Origin: an uncultured Legionellales bacterium | GTDB lineage: Bacteria; Pseudomonadota; Gammaproteobacteria; Eutrophobiales; Eutrophobiaceae | Assembly: GCA_913045195.1 (NCBI GenBank) | Contig: CAJWQR010000009.1 | Location: 1-40,168, forward strand | Direction: 5' to 3' | DNA: 40,168 nt | Part shown: positions 11,260-19,934 of the stretch, in pieces | How positions within the stretch are numbered: the first letter of the stretch is position 1 | How the letters are laid out: each line of letters begins with the position of its first letter | Translations under genes and position numbers: made by a program | Notes under the pieces: generated by a model | Told to the model about the DNA's origin: nothing | Database searches by the model: none | What the model saw: the letters and a program-made list of their open reading frames with translations, nothing else

Positions 11260-12243
11260 TTGAAACGTCTATTCTTATTTTTTTTAATTTCCTATGTGAT
11301 TACAACTATAACATTTGTGCATGCAGAAAATGTTACTCCTAATCCAGAAATTTTAATTGATGAAATGTCCGCAGCAACTAATCAGTTAAATTATGATGGT
11401 ATTTTTATTTATCGGCATAATAAGCAAATCGACACAATGCGCATTATTCATAAAAAGAATCATAACGGTGATGTTTATGAGCGCTTAATTTCATTAACAG
11501 GTAATGCAAGAGAAATTATAAGGGAAAAAGATCAAGTTAAATATTTTTTTCCAGAAAATAAAATAGCTATTGTCGAGAAAAACAGATTAGGGCAGCTAAT
11601 ATCGTCTTATATACCAGATCCAATTCAGTCAATCTCAGAATTTTATAACTTCGATATTGTTGGTGATGGGCGTGTTGCAGGGTTAGACGCATGGATAGTG
11701 AACATTAAACCGACTGATAGGCACCGTTATGGATACCAACTTTGGATTGATAAAAAATCAAAATTATTACTCAAGTCTAAACTTAAAAATTTTCAAGGGG
11801 TAACGCTTGAGTTTATTATGTTTACACAAATACACGTCTTGGAAAATATAGATGATCTTTTATTAAAATCTTCATTTTCTAGTCATAATTTTACCTGGAT
11901 TAATAATATTATAAATACTGCTAATTATGAAAATAATTCAGAGAGAAAATGGTCGGCCTTATGGGTGCCTGGAGGCTTTTCAATGAGTGATCATTCAAAA
12001 GATCCAATGCCAACAAGTAAAATACCCGTAGAACACTTTATTTATACGGACGGTCTAGCAAGTATTTCTATTTTTGTTGAAAAATTAAGCGAACGACATA
12101 AAAAAATAAATTCGGGAGCAACTAATTTTGGCGGTGTTAATACCTATTCTACGCTGAGTGATGGGTATCAAATAACAGCTGTGGGTGAAGTGCCAAAAGC
12201 AACTGTTAAGTTAATAGCCGATTCTGTTCAATCATCTCACTAA
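11260..12243 (+). CDS. rseB: Periplasmic sigma-E regulator RseB/MucB
   Basis: RseB binds the periplasmic part of RseA and protects it from proteolysis, acting as a sensor of misplaced lipids or lipoproteins. I choose TTG 11260 as start: AAGGAG lies about ten bases upstream, and translation from here gives a clean signal peptide (MKRLFLFFLISYVITTITFVHA, cut after HA) and 327 residues. The in-frame TTG at 11236 lies inside rseA. Family features include NYDGIFIYRH near the N-terminus, the YGYQLWIDKKSKLLLKS strand pair in mid-protein, and the C-terminal segment WVPGGFSM ... HFIYTDGLASISIFVE. A separate mucC (rseC) gene, which follows mucB in Pseudomonas, is absent here. Confidence 0.9.
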   Translation: MKRLFLFFLISYVITTITFVHAENVTPNPEILIDEMSAATNQLNYDGIFIYRHNKQIDTMRIIHKKNHNGDVYERLISLTGNAREIIREKDQVKYFFPENKIAIVEKNRLGQLISSYIPDPIQSISEFYNFDIVGDGRVAGLDAWIVNIKPTDRHRYGYQLWIDKKSKLLLKSKLKNFQGVTLEFIMFTQIHVLENIDDLLLKSSFSSHNFTWINNIINTANYENNSERKWSALWVPGGFSMSDHSKDPMPTSKIPVEHFIYTDGLASISIFVEKLSERHKKINSGATNFGGVNTYSTLSDGYQITAVGEVPKATVKLIADSVQSSH

Positions 12244-12274
12244 TTTTTTCAAGTACTTTAAGGGATAAATAATA

Positions 12275-13690
12275 ATGCAGAAAATGGTTTTTAGATATTT
12301 CTTCGTATTCTCTCTTTATATATATTCAAACTTAATATACGGGCAATCCTTACCCGATTTTACTCCGCTTGTTGAAAAAAACTCAGCTGCTGTTGTGAAT
12401 ATTAGTACAACTATAAAAGCTTCTAAGAACCCCATATCGCAAGACTTTAATATGCCTGATATTCCAGAAAATAGCCCATTCTATGATTTTTTTAAGAAAT
12501 ATTTTGGAGATATACCTGAAGGTCATGGGCCATCTCAGGAGCGTTCATCATTAGGATCTGGCTTTATTATATCTAAAGATGGATATGTAATAACAAATCA
12601 TCATGTTGTAAAGAATGCAGATGAAATAATTGTAAGGCTTAATGATAGACGTGAATTTATCGCAAAATTAATTGGTTCAGACGCTAGAAGTGATATAGCT
12701 GTTTTGAAAGTGGAGGGAACGAAATTGCCTTTTTTGAAACTAGGCGATTCATCTAGAGTTAATGTAGGAGAATGGGTGCTGGCTATTGGATCTCCGTTTG
12801 GTTTTGATTATTCAGTTACTGCGGGAATTATTAGTGCTATTGGAAGAAGTCTACCAAATGAGAATTATGTTCCTTTTATACAAACAGATGTAGCGATTAA
12901 TCCAGGAAACTCTGGCGGACCTTTATTTAACCTGAATGGTGAGGTTATTGGTGTTAATTCTCAAATATATAGTCGTACTGGCGGATTCATGGGGCTATCT
13001 TTTGCTGTACCAGTTAATGTCGTTGAAAATGTTTATAGGCAATTAAAAGAGAAAGGACGTGTTTCAAGAGGTTGGTTAGGGGTATTAATTCAAGATGTAA
13101 CACGAGAATTGGCCGAATCTTTTGATATGGACCACCCTCATGGCGCTTTAATTGCAAAAGTTTTGCCAGACGGCCCTGCTGAAAAAGGCGGTATCGAAGT
13201 CGGTGATATTATTGTTAAATTTAATGAGGAAAAAGTTAGTTTTTCTTCAGACCTGCCTCCCTTAGTGGGAAGCACTCCAGTGGGTAGTACTGTGTCTGTT
13301 GATATTATACGGCGTTCAAAACCTAAAAAAATTAAAATTGAAATACTGGAATTACCGACTAATGATGAGGTAATTGCTAAGAATTCAATCGGCAAAGCTG
13401 ACTCTTCTAGCAATCCTCTAAATATAGTTGCCAAAGATTTAACCGAAGGGCAGAAAAAAGAATTAGATATCTATGACCATGGTATTTTGGTTGAACAAAT
13501 TAGGGCTGGTCCAGCACAAAAATCTGGGGTTCGCAGAGGCGATATTATTCTGCTCTTAGATAATATTAAAATAAAAGATCTCGCACATTTTAACGACCTT
13601 GTTAAAAAATTACCTAAAGAACGTTCAATATCAATATTAATTCAGAGACGAGATGGTCCAGTCTTTCTAGCTTTGAAATTAGACGAATAG
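12275..13690 (+). CDS. mucD: DegP/MucD-type periplasmic serine protease
   Basis: A trypsin-like protease/chaperone of the HtrA family with 471 residues. A hydrophobic signal peptide covers about 1-23 (YIYSNLIYG then QS). The catalytic triad is His110 (TNHHVV), Asp140 (SDIAVLKV) and Ser213 (NPGNSGGPL). Two PDZ domains follow at about 270-360 (SRGWLGV ... GDIIVKFN) and 395-470 (GILVEQI ... GDIILLLDN). It is the fourth gene of the sigma-E module, 31 bases after rseB, consistent with degrading misfolded envelope proteins under the same control. AAGGG ten bases before the ATG is the likely ribosome site. The gene symbol is chosen by context; degP would be equally valid. Confidence 0.94.
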   Translation: MQKMVFRYFFVFSLYIYSNLIYGQSLPDFTPLVEKNSAAVVNISTTIKASKNPISQDFNMPDIPENSPFYDFFKKYFGDIPEGHGPSQERSSLGSGFIISKDGYVITNHHVVKNADEIIVRLNDRREFIAKLIGSDARSDIAVLKVEGTKLPFLKLGDSSRVNVGEWVLAIGSPFGFDYSVTAGIISAIGRSLPNENYVPFIQTDVAINPGNSGGPLFNLNGEVIGVNSQIYSRTGGFMGLSFAVPVNVVENVYRQLKEKGRVSRGWLGVLIQDVTRELAESFDMDHPHGALIAKVLPDGPAEKGGIEVGDIIVKFNEEKVSFSSDLPPLVGSTPVGSTVSVDIIRRSKPKKIKIEILELPTNDEVIAKNSIGKADSSSNPLNIVAKDLTEGQKKELDIYDHGILVEQIRAGPAQKSGVRRGDIILLLDNIKIKDLAHFNDLVKKLPKERSISILIQRRDGPVFLALKLDE

Positions 13691-13830
13691 ACTAAATAAT
13701 ATATATTAAACTAGCGTCTAGCATCAGGCTCCATTTATATTGCCATTTTCTTTTTTTTATTTCGTTTATAGCTTGACTGATATCGTATAGAATCGCGCCA
13801 TTTGCATAAATACTTACGGGTACTACTAAG

Positions 13831-15636
13831 ATGTTACCGATGGATCGTATACGAAATTTCTCAATTATTGCTCATATCGATCATGGCAAATCCACGTTAG
13901 CTGATCGTTTCATCCAAATTTGTGGTGCTTTAACAGAAAGGGAAATGGAAGAACAGGTGCTAGATTCAATGGATATTGAGCGAGAACGCGGTATTACCAT
14001 AAAGTCTCAAAGCGTTACCCTTAATTACGAAAAAGAAAATGGCGAAAAATACCAATTAAATATTATTGACACTCCCGGTCATGTTGATTTCAGTTATGAA
14101 GTTTCACGTTCATTAGCGGCTTGTGAAGGCGCATTACTTGTGGTTGATGCTGCTCAGGGTGTTGAAGCACAAAGCGTAGCAAATTGTCATACCGCTATTA
14201 ATAATAATCTAAAAGTATTACCAGTATTAAACAAAATCGATCTTCCCTCCGCAGAGCCAGATCGTGTTTTAGCTGAAATTGAAGAGATCATAGGTATTGA
14301 TGCCAAACAGGTTTTAAAAGTTAGCGCAAAATCAGGCGAGGGTATATCAGAACTATTAGAGCAATTGATTGACTTTATTCCAGCTCCTTCGGGAAACAAA
14401 GACAATCCACTGAAAGCACTAATTATTGATTCTTGGTTTGATAATTATCTTGGCGTTGTATCGCTGGTTAGGATTGTTGATGGCAAACTAAAAATCGGAG
14501 ATAAAATTAGAGTTATGTCGTCATCCAGGGATTTTGTTGTTGATCAATTAGGAGTATTTACACCTAAACGAAATCCAAAAAATTTACTTCTTACCGGTGA
14601 AGTAGGCTATATTGTGGCGGGCATCAAAGATATCGATGGAGCTCCTGTTGGTGACACTTTAACCTTATCTAACGCACCTGCATTTGAACCTTTAGCAGGG
14701 TTTCAGACTATAAAACCACGTGTTTTCTCTGGTCTCTTCCCTGTTGATTCAACTGATTATGAATCATTTAGGGATGCATTATCAAAATTAAAACTAAATG
14801 ATTCAGCATTACAATATGAGCCTGAAACATCGCAAGCACTTGGTTTTGGTTTTCGCTGCGGTTTTCTTGGCATGCTACATATGGAAATTATTCAAGAACG
14901 ATTAGAGAGAGAGTATAACCTTGAATTAATTATAACTTCACCGACAGTTATCTACGAAGTCCTTACATCAGAAAAATCAATTATTAATATAGATAATCCA
15001 GCTAAATTACCGCCTATAAATAAAATTATTGAAATAAGAGAACCCATAATTATTGCTGATATTCTTGTCCCACAGAATTATTTAGGAAACGTTATAACAT
15101 TATGCATTGAAAAACGAGGTGTACAAAAGAAAATGCAATACTTAGGAAAACAAGTTTCTTTATCATTTGAAATGCCAATGAGTGAAGTAGTGTTAGATTT
15201 TTTTGATCGCCTTAAATCAGTTAGTAGAGGTTTCGCATCATTTGATTATACGTTTTTGAGATATGAAGTTGCTGATTTAGTTAAGCTTGAGATTTTAATA
15301 AATAATGAATATGTTGACGCTTTGTCATTTATTGTTCATAAAGATTTTTCACAAAGTAAGGGACGTATTCTCACAGAGAAAATAAAAGAATTTATTCCTC
15401 GCCAAATGTATGATGTTGCTATACAAGCAGCAATTGGCTCGAAAATTCTTTCAAGGCAAACCGTAAAAGCAATGAGAAAAAATGTTACCGCCAAATGTTA
15501 TGGAGGCGACATCACTCGTAAACGTAAATTGTTAGAAAAACAAAAAGAAGGGAAAAAACGAATGAAGCAATTTGGCACTGTTGAAATACCACAGGCCGCT
15601 TTTATGGCAATTTTACATGTAGGTAAAAATAAATGA
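13831..15636 (+). CDS. lepA: Elongation factor 4 (LepA) GTPase
   Basis: LepA is a ribosome-binding GTPase related to EF-G that affects translation initiation and elongation. It has 601 residues (E. coli 599). G1 is AHIDHGKST at 14-22, followed by the ERGITIK switch, DTPGHVDF and NKID. The C-terminal domain unique to LepA contains the [31 protein letters not shown] region and the final KKRMKQFG stretch. ATG 13831 is used; ATG 13840, three codons later, is equally possible because neither has a clear Shine-Dalgarno. A -10-like TATAGAAT at 13786-13793 stands in the 140-bp gap after mucD, with no good -35. The stop overlaps lepB by four bases. Confidence 0.97.
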   Translation: MLPMDRIRNFSIIAHIDHGKSTLADRFIQICGALTEREMEEQVLDSMDIERERGITIKSQSVTLNYEKENGEKYQLNIIDTPGHVDFSYEVSRSLAACEGALLVVDAAQGVEAQSVANCHTAINNNLKVLPVLNKIDLPSAEPDRVLAEIEEIIGIDAKQVLKVSAKSGEGISELLEQLIDFIPAPSGNKDNPLKALIIDSWFDNYLGVVSLVRIVDGKLKIGDKIRVMSSSRDFVVDQLGVFTPKRNPKNLLLTGEVGYIVAGIKDIDGAPVGDTLTLSNAPAFEPLAGFQTIKPRVFSGLFPVDSTDYESFRDALSKLKLNDSALQYEPETSQALGFGFRCGFLGMLHMEIIQERLEREYNLELIITSPTVIYEVLTSEKSIINIDNPAKLPPINKIIEIREPIIIADILVPQNYLGNVITLCIEKRGVQKKMQYLGKQVSLSFEMPMSEVVLDFFDRLKSVSRGFASFDYTFLRYEVADLVKLEILINNEYVDALSFIVHKDFSQSKGRILTEKIKEFIPRQMYDVAIQAAIGSKILSRQTVKAMRKNVTAKCYGGDITRKRKLLEKQKEGKKRMKQFGTVEIPQAAFMAILHVGKNK

Positions 15637-16433
15637 GTTTTGATTTTTCATTATTGTTAGTTGTACTCACTGGAGTTAGCGGATTAATATGGCTAATTGA
15701 CTATTTTATATTAGAACCAAGGCGAAAAGTACACAATAAAAGAACTAATGAGGCTAGAAAGTTAAAACAATCTTTTATTGTTGAGCAAGCCAAATCTTTT
15801 TTTCCGATTTTTTTGATAGTATTAGTTTTAAGATCATTTATTTTTGAACCATTTAGAATTCCATCAGGCTCAATGATGCCTACTCTTTTAATTGGGGATT
15901 TTATACTAGTAAATAAATATGACTATGGTCTTCGTTTGCCAGTAACCCATAATAAATTTATTGAAAATAATTTACCTCAAAGAGGAGATGTAGTTGTATT
16001 TCGTTACCCAGAAAACCCCAAAATCCCCTATATCAAGAGAATTATTGGGTTGCCAGGAGATAAAATTACTTATTACAATAAAACTTTATATATCAATGAT
16101 ATCATAGCTGAACAAAGCACAGGCGGTTCTTATCCTGCATTTGGAGCAGGATTAACAATGCTGGGCTCTTTATTAGTCTCAGAAGATCTTGGTACTATTA
16201 GGCATGAAATCTTAATTGATCCAGATAGAGATTCTTTTGAATTTGTAACAATAGTGCCAGACTCGCATTATTTTGTTCTAGGGGACAATAGAGATAATAG
16301 CAAAGATAGTCGGTACTGGGGATTTGTTCCAGAAGAGAATTTAGTTGGGCGTGCATTTATGATATGGATGAATTGGGACAGCAAAAGTAAATCAGTAGTA
16401 AATTATAAACGTATAGGTAAGAAAATAAAATAA
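15633..16433 (+). CDS. lepB: Signal peptidase I
   Basis: LepB is the inner-membrane protease that removes signal peptides from exported proteins. The 266-residue protein has two N-terminal membrane segments (about 4-25 and 52-70) and the Ser/Lys dyad: Ser80 in [15 protein letters not shown] and Lys135 in [11 protein letters not shown]. The late box [17 protein letters not shown] is complete. It starts with ATG in the four-base overlap ATGA with the lepA stop, so translation is probably coupled. lepA-lepB order is widespread in proteobacteria. Confidence 0.96.
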   Translation: MSFDFSLLLVVLTGVSGLIWLIDYFILEPRRKVHNKRTNEARKLKQSFIVEQAKSFFPIFLIVLVLRSFIFEPFRIPSGSMMPTLLIGDFILVNKYDYGLRLPVTHNKFIENNLPQRGDVVVFRYPENPKIPYIKRIIGLPGDKITYYNKTLYINDIIAEQSTGGSYPAFGAGLTMLGSLLVSEDLGTIRHEILIDPDRDSFEFVTIVPDSHYFVLGDNRDNSKDSRYWGFVPEENLVGRAFMIWMNWDSKSKSVVNYKRIGKKIK

Positions 16434-16453
16434 ACAAAACGAGATACATAATT

Positions 16454-16846
16454 ATGAAAAATTTATTAAAACATCAAGAAGGAATGTCATTTCTAGGGAT
16501 CATAATAATACTTGGAATGCTAGGTTGTTTTTTTCTTTTTGGCTTGCGAGCATTTCCTTTATATACTGAACATTTCGCCATTAAACAGGCAATGAAAGGC
16601 GTTGCTGCGCAACCATATAAGTCAAGAAATAGTATTTCAAAAGTTAGAAAATTATTATTAAAAAATTTAGATATAAATTCAGTCTACTCGTTTAATCAAA
16701 AAAATATAAAAAAAGTTACAACACTAAAGAAGAAGAAAGGCAAAAGAATTCTTTATTTTAAGAATACTAAAAGAGAGCACTTATTTGGCGATCTATATCT
16801 GAGCATAGTAACTGACGAATCTATTGAATTGCCCGGGGGAAAATAA
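16454..16846 (+). CDS. DUF4845 family membrane-anchored protein
   Basis: A 130-residue protein with one N-terminal hydrophobic segment at about 12-32 (MSFLGIIIILGMLGCFFLFGLR) that resembles the opening of pilin-like proteins, then a small basic soluble domain. The start, with a short leader ending in KHQEGMSFLGI, and the position between lepB and rnc match the DUF4845 family found there in Pseudomonas and relatives. No biochemical function is known to me. The last codons contain the GGGGGA that appears to serve as ribosome binding site for rnc, and its stop lies two bases before the proposed rnc start, so translation of rnc may depend on it. Confidence 0.8.
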   Translation: MKNLLKHQEGMSFLGIIIILGMLGCFFLFGLRAFPLYTEHFAIKQAMKGVAAQPYKSRNSISKVRKLLLKNLDINSVYSFNQKNIKKVTTLKKKKGKRILYFKNTKREHLFGDLYLSIVTDESIELPGGK

Positions 16847-16851
16847 CAATA
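16835..16851 (+). promoter_or_regulatory. Ribosome binding site and AUA start of rnc
   Basis: GGGGGA at 16835-16840 is followed by eight bases and then ATA AGT AAT. This is an ideal Shine-Dalgarno spacing to codon ATA at 16849. An ATG at that place would give the common opening Met-Ser-Asn. No ATG, GTG or TTG exists in this frame between the upstream stop (TGA 16825-16827) and the conserved RNase III sequence. Confidence 0.65.
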
Positions 16852-17508
16852 AGTAATTTTATTAATTATGCATTTAATAATAAAAATCTATTAGAAATTG
16901 CATTAACACATCGAAGTTTAGGCGGTAACAATAATGAAAGGCTTGAATATCTAGGTGATGCAATTTTAGGTTTTATAATTGCCGAACATATTTACAATAA
17001 ATATTCAAATGCTGCAGAAGGTGATTTAACACGACTTAGAGCGTCGCTTGTAAAAAAAGAAAAACTTGCCGATATAGCACGCGAAATATCACTTGAAGAA
17101 GAAATAAAGCTAGGTTCTGGCGAACTAAAAAGTGGAGGCTGGCGTCGCGACTCAATTCTAGCAAACACACTAGAAGCAATTATTGGTGCTATATATTTAG
17201 ACTCTAATATTGACGTATGTCGTTCTGTCATTCTTGATTTATATGGCAAACATCTTGAAATAATTGATCCAAAAAATATTAAGAAAGATCCTAAATCACA
17301 ACTTCAAGAGTATTTGCAATCTAAAAAAAAACCAACGCCTATATACGAAGTAATTAATGAAAAAGGCTCATCGCATCAGCCAGAGTTTACCATCTCATGT
17401 AAAGTTGATTTATTAGATGAACTAGTAATTGGTACGGGAAGTAGCAAACAAAAAGCAGAACAGCTAGTTGCTGCTAAAATTCTAATGCAACTTGAAAATA
17501 GCAAATAA
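16849..17508 (+). CDS. rnc: Ribonuclease III, with apparent AUA start codon
   Basis: RNase III cuts double-stranded RNA in rRNA and mRNA processing. The frame encodes 219 residues. The catalytic signature NERLEYLGDAIL holds Glu30, Glu33 and Asp37, LGSGELKSGGWRRDSIL follows, and a double-stranded-RNA-binding domain covers about 145-219 (KDPKSQLQEYLQ ... GTGSSKQKAEQLVAAKIL). The first ATG, GTG or TTG in frame is TTG 17314, inside the second domain, so the gene is missed by ordinary start rules. Residue 106 is Asn where E. coli has the metal ligand Asp114; Glu109 (E. coli Glu117) is kept. The order DUF4845-rnc-era is as in Pseudomonas. A real start-codon change, or an assembly error of ATG to ATA, are the alternatives. 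Confidence 0.9.
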   Translation: MSNFINYAFNNKNLLEIALTHRSLGGNNNERLEYLGDAILGFIIAEHIYNKYSNAAEGDLTRLRASLVKKEKLADIAREISLEEEIKLGSGELKSGGWRRDSILANTLEAIIGAIYLDSNIDVCRSVILDLYGKHLEIIDPKNIKKDPKSQLQEYLQSKKKPTPIYEVINEKGSSHQPEFTISCKVDLLDELVIGTGSSKQKAEQLVAAKILMQLENSK

Positions 17509-17527
17509 TTTTCTGTAATTTGATAAC

Positions 17528-18415
17528 ATGAAAGAATTTAGATCGGGGCATGTAAGCATTATTGGTAAGCCAAACGTCGGAAAATCAACACTATTAAATC
17601 AATTAATAGATCAAAAAATTAGTATCGTCAGTAGAAAACCACAAACAACGCGCTGGAATATTAATGGCATAAAAACTAGCAATAATTATCAGATAATCTT
17701 TATTGATACACCAGGTCTTCAAATTAATCCAAAATTCACTCTAAACCGTTACATGAATAAAGAGGTATCAAATTCTTTAATATTTGTAGATATCGTTTTA
17801 TTTGTTGTAGAAGCATTAAATTGGAATGATCTTGACGTAAATGTAGTAAAATTACTAAAAAATACAAAAACAACTAAATTATTTCTAGTCCTTAATAAAA
17901 TTGACAAAATACCTAAAAAAAATCAGCTTTTATCTGATATTAATGCTATATCAAAAGAAATAGAATTTGATGAAATAATTCCGGTATCGGCAATTAAAGA
18001 CACGGGGATTAAAAGACTTGAAGAATTAGTTGCCTCATGTTTGCCTGTCTCACAACCTTTTTATCCCATTGAACAGATTACCGATCGTAGCGAACGATTT
18101 TTTGCTGCGGAATATATACGTGAAAAATTAATTATTCGTTTAAATGATGAAATTCCTTACCAATTATCAGTTACTATTGAGGAATTTAATGATACTGGAA
18201 ATCTAATTCATATAAATGCATGTATTTGGGTTGAAAAACAAGGGCAAAAACCAATTGTAATTGGAAAAAACGGGGAAGTGCTAAAGGAGGTTGGAAGATT
18301 GGCAAGACTTGATCTTGAAAAGTTATACGATAAGAAAGTCAATCTCAAAACATGGGTAAAAGTTAAAAGTAAATGGTCAAATTCTAAAACAGCGTTAAAG
18401 AAATTTGGTTTTTAG
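17528..18415 (+). CDS. era: GTPase Era
   Basis: Era is an essential GTPase that binds the 3' end of 16S rRNA during 30S subunit maturation. It has 295 residues. G1 is GKPNVGKST at 13-21, the effector stretch is RKPQTTRW, G3 is DTPGL and G4 is NKID. The C-terminal KH domain at about 205-290 includes PIVIGKNGEVLKEVGRLAR. Most Era proteins have His, not Trp, after QTTR, a minor difference. It follows rnc after 19 bases, the conserved rnc-era-recO order, and should be co-transcribed with it. Confidence 0.96.
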   Translation: MKEFRSGHVSIIGKPNVGKSTLLNQLIDQKISIVSRKPQTTRWNINGIKTSNNYQIIFIDTPGLQINPKFTLNRYMNKEVSNSLIFVDIVLFVVEALNWNDLDVNVVKLLKNTKTTKLFLVLNKIDKIPKKNQLLSDINAISKEIEFDEIIPVSAIKDTGIKRLEELVASCLPVSQPFYPIEQITDRSERFFAAEYIREKLIIRLNDEIPYQLSVTIEEFNDTGNLIHINACIWVEKQGQKPIVIGKNGEVLKEVGRLARLDLEKLYDKKVNLKTWVKVKSKWSNSKTALKKFGF

Positions 18416-18426
18416 AGCACTACTCC

Positions 18427-19152
18427 GTGAAAATTGATTTAACACCGTGCTATATATTACATCACAGGAATTTTAGTGAGAGCAGTTTGATATTAGATGT
18501 TTTCTCGAGAAATTACGGACGTATTAATCTTATAGTAAAAGGGGCGAAACGAAATAAAAAATATTATGGTATAAATTTTGATCTTTATCAGAAATATAAT
18601 CTCTCTTGGATTAGTAAATCAGAATTGGGCACACTTATCGAAATAGAGATTGCGGTATCAAAAACATCATTCAACCCTAAAAAAGCAATTATTGGTTTTT
18701 ATATTAATGAAATTATACTGAAATTATTACATAAGCATGAGCCACACTCTGAGCTTTTCGATACTTACGAGTTAACATTAAATAAACTTTTTGCAAACAA
18801 AAATGAAAAAATTTTATTGCGTTATTTTGAAAAACAATTATTACAATCACTTGGATATGGTATTTCATTAGATTATGATACGAAGACTGGTTCATTAATA
18901 GATCCTTCAATCGATTATTATTATAAAATAGAATCAGGCCCATCATTAGATTTTATAACTCCAAATGAAGGCATGAAGATTTCTGGTAAAACCTTATTTG
19001 AGCTTAATAATGAAACATTATCAGATAATAAGAATATTAATGAAGCAAAGGATTTGCTTGGTATGATTTTAAGGAAATATATAAATCAGCCATTAGAGAG
19101 TAAAAAACTATATATGTCATATACTCAAATAAAAAATAATTTAACTAATTGA
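18427..19152 (+). CDS. recO: DNA repair protein RecO
   Basis: RecO helps load RecA onto SSB-coated DNA in the RecFOR gap-repair pathway. The protein has 241 residues with an N-terminal OB fold that shows the family pattern YILHHRNFSESSLILDVFSRNYGRINLIVKGAKR at about 9-42, followed by a mostly helical C-terminal part. The start is GTG at 18427, eleven bases after the era stop and without a good ribosome site, so translational coupling is likely. Identification rests on the N-terminal motif and on the era-recO-pdxJ context; the C-terminal half is divergent. Confidence 0.92.
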   Translation: MKIDLTPCYILHHRNFSESSLILDVFSRNYGRINLIVKGAKRNKKYYGINFDLYQKYNLSWISKSELGTLIEIEIAVSKTSFNPKKAIIGFYINEIILKLLHKHEPHSELFDTYELTLNKLFANKNEKILLRYFEKQLLQSLGYGISLDYDTKTGSLIDPSIDYYYKIESGPSLDFITPNEGMKISGKTLFELNNETLSDNKNINEAKDLLGMILRKYINQPLESKKLYMSYTQIKNNLTN

Positions 19153-19164
19153 TAAATAATATTA

Positions 19165-19878
19165 ATGTTACTTGGTGTAAATATTGATCATATAGCAACG
19201 TTGCGCCAAGCAAGAGGAACCTATTACCCCAATTTAACTGATGCCGCCTATATTGCTGAAGAGGCTGGGGCTGATTCTATTACAATTCATTTGCGCGAAG
19301 ATCGTCGTCATATTCAAGAAAGTGATGTTCGTAAATTAAAAGAAACTTTAATAAAGCCAATGAATTTAGAAATGGCTGTAACTAGTGAAATGCTAAGCTT
19401 AGCCGAAGAAATTAAACCCAAGTTTTGCTGTTTCGTGCCTGAGAAGAGAGCAGAATTAACAACTGAAGGCGGTTTAGATGTAGTAGCTCAATTACCGCAA
19501 ATTAAAGAAAGCTGCATAAGACTAGGAAATGCAGGGATAAGAGTTTCATTGTTTATTGATGCAGATGAAAGGCAAATTAGTGCAGCTGCTGAAAGTTTTG
19601 CGTCTTATATTGAAATTCATACAGGACATTATGCTGATGCGAATAATCAAGAAATTATGAAAAGAGAATTAACTGGTATAAAAAAATCAATAAAATATGC
19701 TTCCAGTTTAGGTTTAAAAGTAAATGCTGGTCATGGTTTAAATTATTTAAATGTTCAAAAAATAGCTTCTATTCCTGAAATACAGGAATTAAATATTGGA
19801 CATAGCATTATTTCGCGTGCGGTTTTTTCAGGCTTATCGCAAGCCATAAAAGAAATGAAACATTTGATTGATAATTAA
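19165..19878 (+). CDS. pdxJ: Pyridoxine 5'-phosphate synthase PdxJ
   Basis: PdxJ condenses 1-deoxyxylulose 5-phosphate with 3-amino-2-oxopropyl phosphate, giving pyridoxine 5'-phosphate in the DXP-dependent vitamin B6 pathway. The 237-residue TIM-barrel protein opens [18 protein letters not shown] and contains [39 protein letters not shown] and GHGLNY, all family hallmarks that include the catalytic Glu, His and phosphate-binding residues. It ends the rnc-era-recO-pdxJ run. The start has no visible Shine-Dalgarno. Confidence 0.97.
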   Translation: MLLGVNIDHIATLRQARGTYYPNLTDAAYIAEEAGADSITIHLREDRRHIQESDVRKLKETLIKPMNLEMAVTSEMLSLAEEIKPKFCCFVPEKRAELTTEGGLDVVAQLPQIKESCIRLGNAGIRVSLFIDADERQISAAAESFASYIEIHTGHYADANNQEIMKRELTGIKKSIKYASSLGLKVNAGHGLNYLNVQKIASIPEIQELNIGHSIISRAVFSGLSQAIKEMKHLIDN

Positions 19879-19934
19879 ATTAATTAATTATAGATCTTTT
19901 TTAAAAAATAATTCATACCTAAATTAAAAGTTAT

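Noticed and set aside
13700-13770. Terminator after mucD
   Set aside because: A T run at about 13751 is present, but the only stems before it are three or four pairs, too weak to call.
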